A stretch of 33,286 nucleotides of DNA. Origin: an uncultured Candidatus Saccharibacteria bacterium (lineage in GTDB: Bacteria; Patescibacteriota; Saccharimonadia; Saccharimonadales; Saccharimonadaceae). The position numbers and the translations under genes are program-made. The stretch lies in assembly GCA_947367565.1 (NCBI GenBank), contig CANBEI010000008.1, forward strand, positions 1 to 33,286, read 5' to 3'. How positions within the stretch are numbered: the first letter of the stretch is position 1; every line of letters begins with the position of its first letter. The notes under the pieces are model-generated. The model was given only the letters and a program-made list of their open reading frames with translations, was not told the DNA's origin and made no database searches. Positions 1 through 7,815 of the stretch are shown here, in pieces.

Positions 1-2
1 AT

Positions 3-965
3 TTTACTATTCTAGTTAAGATTTGTGTCTGGCCTCTCGTAAAGCGCCAGCTCCACCAAACTCGCCTAATGCGCAAAATCCAACCCGAGCTTGCCGAAAT
101 CAAAAAGAACTGTAACGGTAACCGTCAGCTTGAATCGCTCCAGATGATGGACCTCTACAAACGCAATAACATCAAGCCTTTCCGTTCGATGTTGACTATA
201 TTTATTCAACTACCTATTTTCATCGCTCTCTACACCGCCGTGCGCGTCATGGTTCAGCCGACTTTGTCTGATAATCTCGACAAGCGTGCTTATGGGTTCG
301 TCCGCGAAATTGACAGTGTGAACGAAGTCATTGAGCTTCAAGAGCCATATCTCGCTTATCAAGAAACAGTACAAAATATTCGTAACGATAGTAATCTGAG
401 TGAAGAAGAGAAAACTCAAAAAATCAACGACACGCCAGTCTCGACTTACGATTTTCATCCCAAGCTCTTTCATCTCCTAGATCTTGATGCTCGCCCTGGG
501 TTTGGTTCAGTTAATGCCTTTATTATCCTGCTCTTCGCAGTCGCCTCCGCTTTCTCTCAGTACTGGGTCTCCCGCCAGCAGCTCCCATCAAAGAAGTCTC
601 AGAAATCTAAATCTTTCCGTCAAATTATGAAAGAGGCTGCCGACGGCAAAGAGCCTGATCAGACCGAGCTAAACGCCGTGATGTCTGGTCAAATGTCCAA
701 GATGATGCCAATCATGATGTTCTTAATTATGATTAATCTTCCTGGCGCCCTAGTATTCTATTATTTCATTAGTAATATTATGACTGGAATTCAGCAAAAA
801 TACATCCTCGGCAAAAAGACTGAAGAAATGGAGATTTCTGCCGATAAGAAAATTATTCGTGAGCTTAACAAAATTGAAGAAGGTCAAGTTGTTAAGGAGA
901 AGCGTGACGGTGCTAAGATTACCAAAATCACCGCCAAGAGCAAAAAACGTGGGCATAGGAAGTAA
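3..965 (+). CDS. yidC: Membrane protein insertase YidC/Oxa1 family (5' end outside window)
   Basis: YidC inserts and folds inner-membrane proteins, alone or with SecYEG. The frame is open from the first bases of the window, and residues before the first ATG (VKICVWPLVKRQLHQTRLMR) continue the family pattern of a hydrophobic helix followed by a basic loop ending in MRKIQPEL. The ATG at 69 is therefore internal and the true start lies upstream. Hydrophobic segments follow at about 38-62, 149-170 and 208-245, counted from that Met, and the last contains the family-typical MMPIMMFLIMINLPGALVFY. A charged insertion of about 60 residues lies between the first two, and the C-terminal tail is very basic (KSKKRGHRK), as in YidC forms that contact ribosomes. 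It is followed after 14 bases by khpB, the usual yidC-jag order. Identification is firm; only the N-terminus is missing. Confidence 0.95.
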   Translation, partial: FTILVKICVWPLVKRQLHQTRLMRKIQPELAEIKKNCNGNRQLESLQMMDLYKRNNIKPFRSMLTIFIQLPIFIALYTAVRVMVQPTLSDNLDKRAYGFVREIDSVNEVIELQEPYLAYQETVQNIRNDSNLSEEEKTQKINDTPVSTYDFHPKLFHLLDLDARPGFGSVNAFIILLFAVASAFSQYWVSRQQLPSKKSQKSKSFRQIMKEAADGKEPDQTELNAVMSGQMSKMMPIMMFLIMINLPGALVFYYFISNIMTGIQQKYILGKKTEEMEISADKKIIRELNKIEEGQVVKEKRDGAKITKITAKSKKRGHRK

Positions 966-979
966 ATAGGAGAAAATAC

Positions 980-1447
980 ATGAACAAAGACGAATCAATC
1001 CGTTTTGCCACTAAATACCTCGAAGATTTGTTGTCCTTTTTCGGGATTAACGTTGCGGTAGACTCTACCCTCGATGATGAGGTGATTCAACTTGCTATCC
1101 CATCAACTTCAATGAACTCGTTATTAATTGGCCGTGAAGCTAATAATCTTCGTGCCCTCCAACATATCGTCTCCATGGCTCTAACTAGTCGCGATGCTGA
1201 CCTGACTCGCGTCAATGTCGACGTTGCCGATTATAAGCGACAGCGGGCTGAACACATTGCCGAGCAGGCTGAAGAATGGATTCGTACTGTTCGTCAGACT
1301 GGGGAATCACGCCGCCTTAACCTTAATGCCGCTGACCGCCGTATCGTTCATAAAGTCGCTCAAGATTACTCCGATATTGCTACTCATTCCGAGGGCGAAG
1401 GTCGCGAACGCCAACTTATTATCGAAAAAATCACGCCAAATCAATAA
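980..1447 (+). CDS. khpB: KH-R3H RNA-binding protein KhpB/Jag
   Basis: This 155-residue protein has the KH and R3H domains of KhpB (Jag/EloR), an RNA-binding protein linked in Firmicutes to cell elongation and division. The KH core is visible at about residues 35-75, with the loop LLIGREANNLRALQHIV in place of the usual IGREGRTLRAL. The R3H domain is C-terminal, with RRIVH carrying the R-x3-H signature. The separate Jag-N domain of Firmicutes is absent, giving a short form. An AGGAGA ribosome binding site at 968-973 fixes the start at 980. It is probably cotranscribed with yidC. The gene ends next to a perfect palindrome that separates it from a convergent gene. Confidence 0.93.
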   Translation: MNKDESIRFATKYLEDLLSFFGINVAVDSTLDDEVIQLAIPSTSMNSLLIGREANNLRALQHIVSMALTSRDADLTRVNVDVADYKRQRAEHIAEQAEEWIRTVRQTGESRRLNLNAADRRIVHKVAQDYSDIATHSEGEGRERQLIIEKITPNQ

Positions 1448-1472
1448 ATTGTACATACATTGTATGTACAAT
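1448..1472. repeat. 25-bp palindrome between convergent genes
   Basis: Arms ATTGTACATACA and TGTATGTACAAT are 12-bp perfect complements around one central T. The palindrome begins one base after the khpB stop and lies 15 bases before the end of the convergent LexA-like gene. No T-run follows on either strand, so it is not a standard intrinsic terminator, though it could serve as a bidirectional stop or a protein-binding site. Seventeen bases (1460-1476) are repeated exactly in the nusA leader (22811-22827, other strand). Confidence 0.7.
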
Positions 1473-1486
1473 GTACTGCAGATGTC

Positions 1487-1810
1487 TTACAATTCTAATC
1501 CTAAGATTTCTGCTGCTTCACGTAAAACTTGAGATTCTTCTGGCGTTGCTGTAATCAAATAATGCTGAAACAACTCCACTGTCTCTGGATGAGTCAAGTC
1601 AACTACTTCTAATGAGCGCGCCGCTCCTGGCACTTTCTTCAAAGCTCGTTTTTTCACCAGATTATCAATATGTTCCGCCACCGCCGATACCGAGGATAAC
1701 CCTAATGCAGTCATAATTTCACGATAAGTCGGAGAAACCCCGTGTGACCCCGTATAATCACTAATAAATTCAATAATAAGCGCTTGTTTTTTGGTTAATT
1801 TAGTCGTCAT
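1487..1810 (-). CDS. LexA-type winged-helix DNA-binding protein lacking the S24 protease domain
   Basis: The 107-residue product matches the LexA N-terminal winged helix: LTKKQALIIEFISDY, then GVSPTYREIMTALGLSS and VAEHIDNLVKKRALKK. These correspond to the helix-turn-helix and wing that bind SOS operators. After about residue 70 the sequence is short and helical (HPETVELFQHYLIT). There is no Ala-Gly cleavage site and no Ser/Lys catalytic region, so RecA-stimulated self-cleavage cannot occur in this chain. It may be a constitutive or partner-dependent repressor. The ATG at 1810 has no Shine-Dalgarno; a TATAAT box (1828-1823, minus strand) lies 12 bases upstream, giving a very short leader. It is divergent from the LCP gene. 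DNA binding is inferred from the fold; the targets are unknown. Confidence 0.8.
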   Translation of the reverse strand: MTTKLTKKQALIIEFISDYTGSHGVSPTYREIMTALGLSSVSAVAEHIDNLVKKRALKKVPGAARSLEVVDLTHPETVELFQHYLITATPEESQVLREAAEILGLEL

Positions 1811-1861
1811 ATGTTAAAATAGATTATAGATTATAAGCATAATTAGGTCAACGGGAGTAAA

Positions 1862-3580
1862 ATGGGTAGAACCTCAATTGATGGATTGACTGTGCGTTCC
1901 GCGCGCTCATCGAAGCCGAGTGGCACTGCTGCGCCACGTCCAAGGACTAAGACCACCGTACATACTCGTCGTACGACCGATATCACAAGACCGACTGCTA
2001 CCCGCAAGCGTAAGGTTGCGGCTGACGAGGATTTTCTCAGCCCGGTCGAAGGTCTAGATCTATCAGAAGTAAATGATAATGATTTCACTGACGCAAGTAA
2101 TGACGATTGGTCGGAATTGCTTAATGAATTTGGCGACAAAAAGTCGGATGACGGCGACGATTTGGGCTTGGTGCAAGAAAACTCGTTACTTGATGAAGCA
2201 ATAGAAGAGCTGCCGAAAAAATCCAAAAAGGATAAGAAAGGTAAAAAAGGAAAAGACGGTAAACCGAAGAAGAAACACAAAATTCGCCGCCGCATCCTCA
2301 TAACCCTGTTTTTACTACTAGTAGTTGCTGGAGTCGTGTTCTTTATCTGGGGCGACAGTATTATCGCACGTCTCACGAATGGTAATTCGGGCCTTTGGGA
2401 TGTAATCGGTTCTATGATGTCGGAAACCGTGCCGTTTGAGACCGACGAGCACGGCCGTACGAATGTCTTGGTTTTTGGTACTGAGGGCTATAATATGAAT
2501 GGTGACGTTGGCAACACGCAGCACGAAGGTGCTGACTTGACTGATTCGATTATGGTGATCAGCTTCGATCAGGAGACCAAGGATGTTGCATTACTTAGCA
2601 TTCCGCGCGACCTGAAAGTTTCACAGGCTTGTTTCGCGGGCAAGGTGAATGAAGTATATACTTGTAATAATGCTGACGGTGCCGATGAGACCGCTGGTGC
2701 CGAAGCCCTAGAGGAGCAACTTGGGGAAGTTTTAGGTATCGATTTTCAATATTGGGCACATGTCAACTGGGGCTCATTGGTACAAATTATTGATGCACTC
2801 GGCGGTATTACAGTTACACTCGATGAGGATATTGCTGATTACTGGAATACTGGCGTCGTGATGCAGGCTGGCGTACCAGCTCAAGTTGATGGTGAGACGG
2901 CACTTGGTATCGCTCGTGCCCGCTATGGCACCCAGGGTGGCGACTTTACTCGCGGCAACAGCCAACAAAAAATCGTCGAAGGTATCGTCCAGAAAATGAT
3001 TGACAATGGCGTCGGTCTCACTGAGGCCTTTAACCTCCTAAACATCCTTGGGGATAACCTCCGTACTAACTTCTCCTCCGATAACATCAAGGCAGGCCTC
3101 AGTCTTATGGCTGGGTTTAATCCAGCCGATATTCGCAATGTCTCGCTTGTCGACTACGATAACAATATATATTATGTTAAAACCGCAGAAATTGGTGGAA
3201 TTTCATATGTTATTCCAGATCTCGGTGCTGGCATGTATCGTGAAATTCATGCTTATGTCGACAAGATGTTTAGTAGCAATCCGGCAGTCCGCGAAGGGGC
3301 TACGATTGCAATTTACAACGCTACAGAAACTCCTGGCGTTGCTGGCGCCGAACAAACCCGCCTCGAAGACGAGGGTTATACGATTAGCGAGATTGATGAC
3401 GCGGCGGTCGGTGACTGTACTGAAAAATACTGTGTCTTTGTTATGGACGAAGCTATGTCTGCTACCAAAGCTGCTCTTGAAGAACGTTACGGAATCTCGG
3501 CTCAGTCTGCCGCTGAGTTGCCTGGGGATATCTATCCAGGCGATGCTAGTATTGTCATTGTCATTGGGGCTGCAGAGTAA
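1862..3580 (+). CDS. LytR-CpsA-Psr (LCP) family envelope protein with LytR_C domain
   Basis: LCP proteins transfer lipid-linked anionic or capsular polymers to peptidoglycan on the outer face of the membrane. Residues 1-140 are an acidic/basic, probably disordered cytoplasmic region ending in a Lys-rich stretch. A single membrane helix lies at about 143-165 (ILITLFLLLVVAGVVFFIW). The LCP domain runs from about 198 to 400 and includes TDSIMVISFD, LLSIPRDLKV, INALGG-type IIDALGGITV and the Arg-rich ARARYGTQGGDFTRGNSQQ. A C-terminal LytR_C-like domain (from about 478, IAIYNATETPGVA, ending VIVIG) follows. A GGGAG site at 1853-1857 supports the ATG at 1862. The gene stands alone, but its likely substrate is the polysaccharide made by the locus at 6487-18818. 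Confidence 0.93.
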   Translation: MGRTSIDGLTVRSARSSKPSGTAAPRPRTKTTVHTRRTTDITRPTATRKRKVAADEDFLSPVEGLDLSEVNDNDFTDASNDDWSELLNEFGDKKSDDGDDLGLVQENSLLDEAIEELPKKSKKDKKGKKGKDGKPKKKHKIRRRILITLFLLLVVAGVVFFIWGDSIIARLTNGNSGLWDVIGSMMSETVPFETDEHGRTNVLVFGTEGYNMNGDVGNTQHEGADLTDSIMVISFDQETKDVALLSIPRDLKVSQACFAGKVNEVYTCNNADGADETAGAEALEEQLGEVLGIDFQYWAHVNWGSLVQIIDALGGITVTLDEDIADYWNTGVVMQAGVPAQVDGETALGIARARYGTQGGDFTRGNSQQKIVEGIVQKMIDNGVGLTEAFNLLNILGDNLRTNFSSDNIKAGLSLMAGFNPADIRNVSLVDYDNNIYYVKTAEIGGISYVIPDLGAGMYREIHAYVDKMFSSNPAVREGATIAIYNATETPGVAGAEQTRLEDEGYTISEIDDAAVGDCTEKYCVFVMDEAMSATKAALEERYGISAQSAAELPGDIYPGDASIVIVIGAAE

Positions 3581-3686
3581 TTAAAACGAAAACATCATGC
3601 TATTGCTTGCTTTTTTGTCGTCTCTTCTGCTATACTCTGGACAACAGGGAAGAATGTATATTTTCTGTTACTAAAACTAAAGGAGG

Positions 3687-3714
3687 TTGACATTATAAAG
3701 GTCTTTGTTAAAAT
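3687..3714 (+). promoter_or_regulatory. Sigma-70-type promoter for the 3736 operon
   Basis: TTGACA (3687-3692), a 16-base spacer and TAAAAT (3709-3714) preceded by TGT form a good promoter. The predicted start is near 3721, where an AGGAG ribosome binding site (3721-3725) precedes the ATG at 3736. The rest of the intergenic stretch 3581-3686 holds an AT-rich region with a second possible extended -10 (TGCTATACT) and no gene. Confidence 0.6.
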
Positions 3715-3735
3715 TAAGCCAGGAGAAAACAGGTT

Positions 3736-4305
3736 ATGACAAAAACAAAAAAACAAAATTCAACTACTAATGCTCAGCACCGTTTACCGCTTTATCGCCG
3801 AGCCTGGTTTTTGATGCTAGTTATTATCGTGATTATCGCTGCTATTGTTTGTACTATTATTTTTCTAGTTAAACCTGGCCAGCAGCCAGACGCCATCAAA
3901 GATAGTGACGCCGCGCAAAATGATATTTCTGAGTCTCAAGCACCTATAGACGACGGCCAACATATTGATGAGGATGAACCTTATTCTGATCCCGACCAAG
4001 TTACCATCCAATACGAAGGCGAGAATCCTAATCGCTCTAACGAACTGAGCGGTAGTATCACTTACGCTTCACACGACGGTATTGGTACTATGATTAATCA
4101 ATACCTTAGCGAGGGCAGTTGTGAACTTAAGCTTACCGGCAGCAACGGTCAGATCTATACTGCTACGTCTAACATTTTTGCGGCTGCTTCAACCTCGGCT
4201 TGCGGTGACTTTAATATTGATGTTATACCTGGCGTCTATCAGATTGAAATTACTCTCATTAGTGGCGATAAGCAGGGAACTATTACGGGAGAGTATAGCC
4301 TATGA
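3736..4305 (+). CDS. Membrane-anchored extracytoplasmic protein of unknown function
   Basis: I do not recognise this 189-residue protein. A basic N-terminus is followed by one strong membrane helix (about residues 26-47, FLMLVIIVIIAAIVCTIIFL), then an acidic linker (DAIKDSDAAQNDIS...) and a C-terminal domain of about 95 residues. That domain is rich in beta-prone segments (GSITYAS, CELKLTGSNGQIYTA, YQIEITLISG) and has two cysteines, C132 and C153, that could form a disulfide outside the cell. It overlaps the next gene by ATGA (4302-4305), so the two are translationally coupled, which suggests it assists or accompanies the lectin protein. It could be a small beta-sandwich surface protein; the fold is inference only. 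Confidence 0.75.
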   Translation: MTKTKKQNSTTNAQHRLPLYRRAWFLMLVIIVIIAAIVCTIIFLVKPGQQPDAIKDSDAAQNDISESQAPIDDGQHIDEDEPYSDPDQVTIQYEGENPNRSNELSGSITYASHDGIGTMINQYLSEGSCELKLTGSNGQIYTATSNIFAAASTSACGDFNIDVIPGVYQIEITLISGDKQGTITGEYSL

Positions 4306-6470
4306 GTTTGAAATTAGATTATAAAGCATTAAAAAAGTATCGTCTTACGGTTTTTACTGTTTTCGTTTTCTGTATGATGGCGAGTTTTGGTTTTTTCGCA
4401 ATGCGTGGTATGCAAAAGACCTCTGCCGCTTCAACCGCCGGATTTAGTGCTGGCAACATTATTAGTGATGCCGTAATGTCAAATTATAACTCCATGTCGG
4501 TTAGCGATATTCAAAACTTTCTCACATCTAAGAATCCTTGCAACGATTACGACTATAATAAATACCTGCGCCTAAAGGCCGCTTATCCGAATAATAGTTG
4601 GCATTTTGAGAACGGTCACTTCATCTGTCTTTCCGAAGAGCGTTTCGGCGATGGCGAGGTAATTGGTTCTGGCCAAACGGCCGCTGAAATCATTCATCAG
4701 GCCGCCCAAGATTATAAGATCAACCCCCAGGTCCTCCTCGTATTACTCCAGAAAGAGCAAGGCTTAATTACGGATACCTACCCAAACCAGGTTCAGTATC
4801 GAGCCGCTACTGGTTTTGGTTGTCCCGACACTGCCGCTTGTAGCACCAAATATTATGGCTTCAAGAATCAGGTTCGCAATGCTGCTAGTATGTTCCGTGA
4901 AGTTTTAAATGGTGGCTGGTCTAATTACCCCGCCTATAAAACGGTTTATGTCCAGTATAATCCTAATCCTGGTTGCGGTGGTACGAATGTCTATATCGAG
5001 AACCGCGCCACCTCTGCCCTCTACCGCTATACGCCATATCAGCCAAACGCCTCCGCTTTGAACGCTGGTTATGGTACGGGCGACGTTTGTGGTGCTTATG
5101 GTAACCGTAATTTCTACCTTTATTTTATGGATTGGTTCGGCAGCACACAAGTATCCGTAGATGGCGTCGTAGCAGATATCCCAGAAGGAGTGTACAGTTT
5201 CGCCCCAATCTCTAACATTAAAGCCAGATTAGGTGTTCAGGGTAAAAATGTTCAGCTGACTGACTCCGATCAATGGAATGTTAAGCGCGAAAGTGATGGT
5301 TATTATACTTTAACCCACTTAGGTAGCGGTGAAGTTTTAGACGTGGACAATGCTAGTATGGAGCAGGGCACCAATATTCAGACCTGGTTTAGTAATGGTA
5401 CGTGTGCGCAGAAATGGAAGATTTTTCGTACATCTGGCGGCGGGTTGACTTTTGAGTCTGCCTGTATGCCTGGGATGGTTATTGACATGAGTAACGCCAG
5501 CTCATCTATAGGTACAAATATTCAGCTTTGGCTAACCAACAACACTAATGCTCAAAAATTCCAGTTATATACCGGTCAAACCGTTGCAGACGGATATTAC
5601 ACAATTCGTAGTATGAAGGATAGTGGACGTTCTATAGATGTTTCTGGCGGAAAGAACCAAAACAAAGACAACATTCAACTTTGGTTTAGTAACAATACAG
5701 AAGCTCAAAAGTGGCATGTGGAGTATCTCGCAAATACAGATTCCTATAGCATCCGTAATGCGGCGACCGGGCGAGCTATTGATCTTGACAATGCGAGTGT
5801 TCGTACCGGTGCTAATATTCAGCTATATGACTATAACGGCACATGCGCACAGCGTTGGAAATTCATTCCAAATAACGACGGGAGCTATACGATTGCCTCG
5901 GCTTGCGCCGTAGACTATACTATAGATCTCAGCAGTGGCATACCGTCTGATGGCGCCAACATTCAACTTTGGTTTAGTAACAATACGGAAGCTCAACATT
6001 GGAAATTCGTTCAGTGGGAACAAGCGATTCCTGACGGTGTCTATACAATTCATAGCGGATTACAATCTGGCCAAGTTCTTGACGTCGCCTCAGCCCAAGA
6101 CCGTAACGGTGCCAACATTCAACTTTGGTTTAGCAATGACACTGATGCTCAAAAATGGCAAATTACTTATAACCGCGCCACAGATAGTTACGCTATTCGT
6201 AATGTGATGTCGGGCAAAGCACTTGACCTAGTGAATAGCAGTACTTATAGCGGCAATAATATTCAGCTCTACGATCATAACCCCCAAGTTTGCGCTCAGG
6301 ACTGGAAGCTTACTCTCCGCACTACTGATTATTACAGTTTATCGTCAGCTTGCAATACGGGGTACGCTATCGATTCCCAAAACGGCGACAGCTATAGTGG
6401 CAACAATATTCAACTATGGTTTGACAACGGCACTAACGCTCAAATTTGGCAATTTGTTCCTAGTCACTAG
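4302..6470 (+). CDS. Large secreted ricin B-type lectin protein with N-terminal hydrolase-like domain
   Basis: This 722-residue protein begins with a basic stretch and a hydrophobic segment (about 14-36) followed by SAAS, a signal peptide or anchor. Residues about 48-285 form a domain I recall from Saccharibacteria and Actinobacteria secreted proteins (AGNIISDAVM, INPQVLLVLLQKEQGLIT, ATGFGCPDTA, YGTGDVCGAYGNRNF). It is often annotated as hemagglutinin- or muramidase-like, but its activity is unproven. From about 290 to the end are repeated ricin-type beta-trefoil units with QxW signatures (IQLWFSNNTEAQKW and variants, at least eight), making about three lectin domains. It probably binds glycans on the host or on the cell itself. 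It is translationally coupled to the preceding membrane protein. Confidence 0.9.
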   Translation: MSLKLDYKALKKYRLTVFTVFVFCMMASFGFFAMRGMQKTSAASTAGFSAGNIISDAVMSNYNSMSVSDIQNFLTSKNPCNDYDYNKYLRLKAAYPNNSWHFENGHFICLSEERFGDGEVIGSGQTAAEIIHQAAQDYKINPQVLLVLLQKEQGLITDTYPNQVQYRAATGFGCPDTAACSTKYYGFKNQVRNAASMFREVLNGGWSNYPAYKTVYVQYNPNPGCGGTNVYIENRATSALYRYTPYQPNASALNAGYGTGDVCGAYGNRNFYLYFMDWFGSTQVSVDGVVADIPEGVYSFAPISNIKARLGVQGKNVQLTDSDQWNVKRESDGYYTLTHLGSGEVLDVDNASMEQGTNIQTWFSNGTCAQKWKIFRTSGGGLTFESACMPGMVIDMSNASSSIGTNIQLWLTNNTNAQKFQLYTGQTVADGYYTIRSMKDSGRSIDVSGGKNQNKDNIQLWFSNNTEAQKWHVEYLANTDSYSIRNAATGRAIDLDNASVRTGANIQLYDYNGTCAQRWKFIPNNDGSYTIASACAVDYTIDLSSGIPSDGANIQLWFSNNTEAQHWKFVQWEQAIPDGVYTIHSGLQSGQVLDVASAQDRNGANIQLWFSNDTDAQKWQITYNRATDSYAIRNVMSGKALDLVNSSTYSGNNIQLYDHNPQVCAQDWKLTLRTTDYYSLSSACNTGYAIDSQNGDSYSGNNIQLWFDNGTNAQIWQFVPSH
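5370..6457 (+). repeat. Internal repeats encoding ricin QxW units
   Basis: The trefoil units are also repeated at DNA level. The 39 bases starting at 5670 and at 5958 differ at one position, and the copy starting at 6113 shares their first 20 bases. Such similarity, including third codon positions, points to recent duplication or gene conversion rather than old domain repeats. Confidence 0.85.
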
Positions 6471-6486
6471 TTCACATTATGAGAAA

Positions 6487-7737
6487 CTAATCCCCAGTCT
6501 TCCTAGTAATATCCCTAAACTTTCGTGCTAATTTCTGGGGATAAGTATCTTGTAATTCATGTATACGCTGGTTCAAGTCACGAATCTGCTCTTCTTTACT
6601 AGATAAAGTTCGCTCCAGTAAAACGCTTTTATAAAATTTTTCCCACCAGAACTCTATCATACTGTCACGCCCTAAATCTAGGGGAATATTTTTAACTATA
6701 TTCAAATATCCATCCCACAGCTGATCAGAATCCAAATATTTTTTGACTAATTCTTCTACATTATATTTTTTCGGTCGCTTTTGGACGTCTGCAATATTTC
6801 GCAATACTTCTTCTTCGCTCAGCGTCCTGTCATGACTAGAGAAATTCTGGGACAGCAAGCTCACAAAAGTCTCTTCGTGAACCGCCGGACCAAACCCATT
6901 AAATCCCAAAATCACTACCGGGAGACCGATCGCCATTGCCTCAATTGCCGCTCGATCCATACCAAAGAAACCCGTATAGCCGTTTGGTGCCAGTTCCTCT
7001 TGCAAATCTTGACACCAACCACGCAAATTAATTTTCAAACTTCCTTCAGGATGCTCCGCGATGTATTTCTCTATTTGACCCTTACATTCACCGTCTCCAA
7101 AAATATCTAGTTGTTTGACTCCTGAACGTTCTATGATTGGTAGGGAATCAAGCAGGGGCTTTGTTTTTTCGGGCGACAATCTTGAGGCGTAAGCCCATTT
7201 ATTGTTGTTGCCAATTTTTAATTTCGGTAAATTCGACAAAGATACCCCATTTCTCGCCACGTTTGTATTGCAATCTACGAATTTATCTTTATAATAGTCC
7301 AGCAAAAAATCTGACACTACAAAACACTGAGGACGTTTTAACTCTAGTAGGCTATAAAAAAATGGATTTAGTATGTCGTCAATTGAAGGTAGAGCGTAAA
7401 TACTATGAGCCGTGTAGCTTATCGGCAAATGCTGAATCCCGGATGCTAAAACTGCTGGAATAAAACAATGCCAAGGTTGACAATCGATCATATCAATTTC
7501 GTTAGTTTTGCAAAAATTAACTAATGCGTCTGTGTTTTGGACTATGGTATAAAAGCTAGTATCCAGCAATGGTAACTGCAATGTATCTTCAAATACGGCT
7601 TTATGCTCTGGAGCTAATACGTCACATGCCAAGAAAGATTCTATTCCATGCTTTTTGTAAAAACTAACTAACTCTAGGGTGCGCGTCTCTAGCCCTCCAT
7701 GCGTAAAATAATCAGATACAAACAAAACCCTTTTCAT
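6487..7737 (-). CDS. Glycosyltransferase family 4-like, with C-terminal coiled coil
   Basis: The 416-residue product has a GT-B architecture. The N-terminal Rossmann half starts MKRVLFVSDYFTHGGLETR, the typical donor/acceptor loop with Gly-Gly. The C-terminal half has WAYASRLSPEK and LDIFGDGECKGQIEKYI, then the region GFFGMDRAAIEAMAIGLPVV, which holds the E-x7-E-like nucleotide-sugar site. Residues about 370-416 are a charged coiled coil (SSKEEQIRDLNQRIHELQ) ending in a basic tail, a form common in capsule glycosyltransferases. It is convergent with the lectin gene, 16 bases apart, and divergent from the membrane protein at 7816. The start at 7737 has no Shine-Dalgarno but a TATAAT box 6 bases upstream, so the mRNA is probably leaderless. 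Sugar specificity cannot be read. Confidence 0.87.
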   Translation of the reverse strand: MKRVLFVSDYFTHGGLETRTLELVSFYKKHGIESFLACDVLAPEHKAVFEDTLQLPLLDTSFYTIVQNTDALVNFCKTNEIDMIDCQPWHCFIPAVLASGIQHLPISYTAHSIYALPSIDDILNPFFYSLLELKRPQCFVVSDFLLDYYKDKFVDCNTNVARNGVSLSNLPKLKIGNNNKWAYASRLSPEKTKPLLDSLPIIERSGVKQLDIFGDGECKGQIEKYIAEHPEGSLKINLRGWCQDLQEELAPNGYTGFFGMDRAAIEAMAIGLPVVILGFNGFGPAVHEETFVSLLSQNFSSHDRTLSEEEVLRNIADVQKRPKKYNVEELVKKYLDSDQLWDGYLNIVKNIPLDLGRDSMIEFWWEKFYKSVLLERTLSSKEEQIRDLNQRIHELQDTYPQKLARKFRDITRKTGD

Positions 7738-7743
7738 AGCTAT

Positions 7744-7752
7744 ATTATATCA
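7744..7752 (-). promoter_or_regulatory. Extended -10 promoter for a leaderless glycosyltransferase mRNA
   Basis: On the minus strand TGA-TATAAT (7752-7744) is followed by exactly 6 bases (7743-7738) and then the ATG at 7737. No Shine-Dalgarno is present. Confidence 0.65.
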
Positions 7753-7800
7753 CGCCATCTACACTTTTTGCGTTGTCCACCTTTGAAATCGAGGAACCTA

Positions 7801-7809
7801 TGATACAAT
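7801..7809 (+). promoter_or_regulatory. Extended -10 promoter for a leaderless membrane-protein mRNA
   Basis: TGA-TACAAT (7801-7809) is followed by 6 bases and the ATG at 7816. The 78-base intergenic space between the divergent starts holds both -10 boxes and no ribosome binding site. Confidence 0.65.
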
Positions 7810-7815
7810 AAACAT

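Noticed and set aside
69-71. ATG at 69 as the yidC start
   Set aside because: The frame continues upstream with family-typical membrane sequence to the window edge, so this Met is internal.
3679-3686. AAAGGAGG, a perfect anti-16S match at 3679, and the similar one at 21487
   Set aside because: No start codon lies at a workable distance and no open frame follows; the first overlaps the promoter region of the 3736 gene.
4303-4305. UGA recoding as in Gracilibacteria
   Set aside because: TGA ends wecB, the 3736 gene, the methyltransferase gene and others exactly at expected family lengths or overlaps, so UGA is a stop here.
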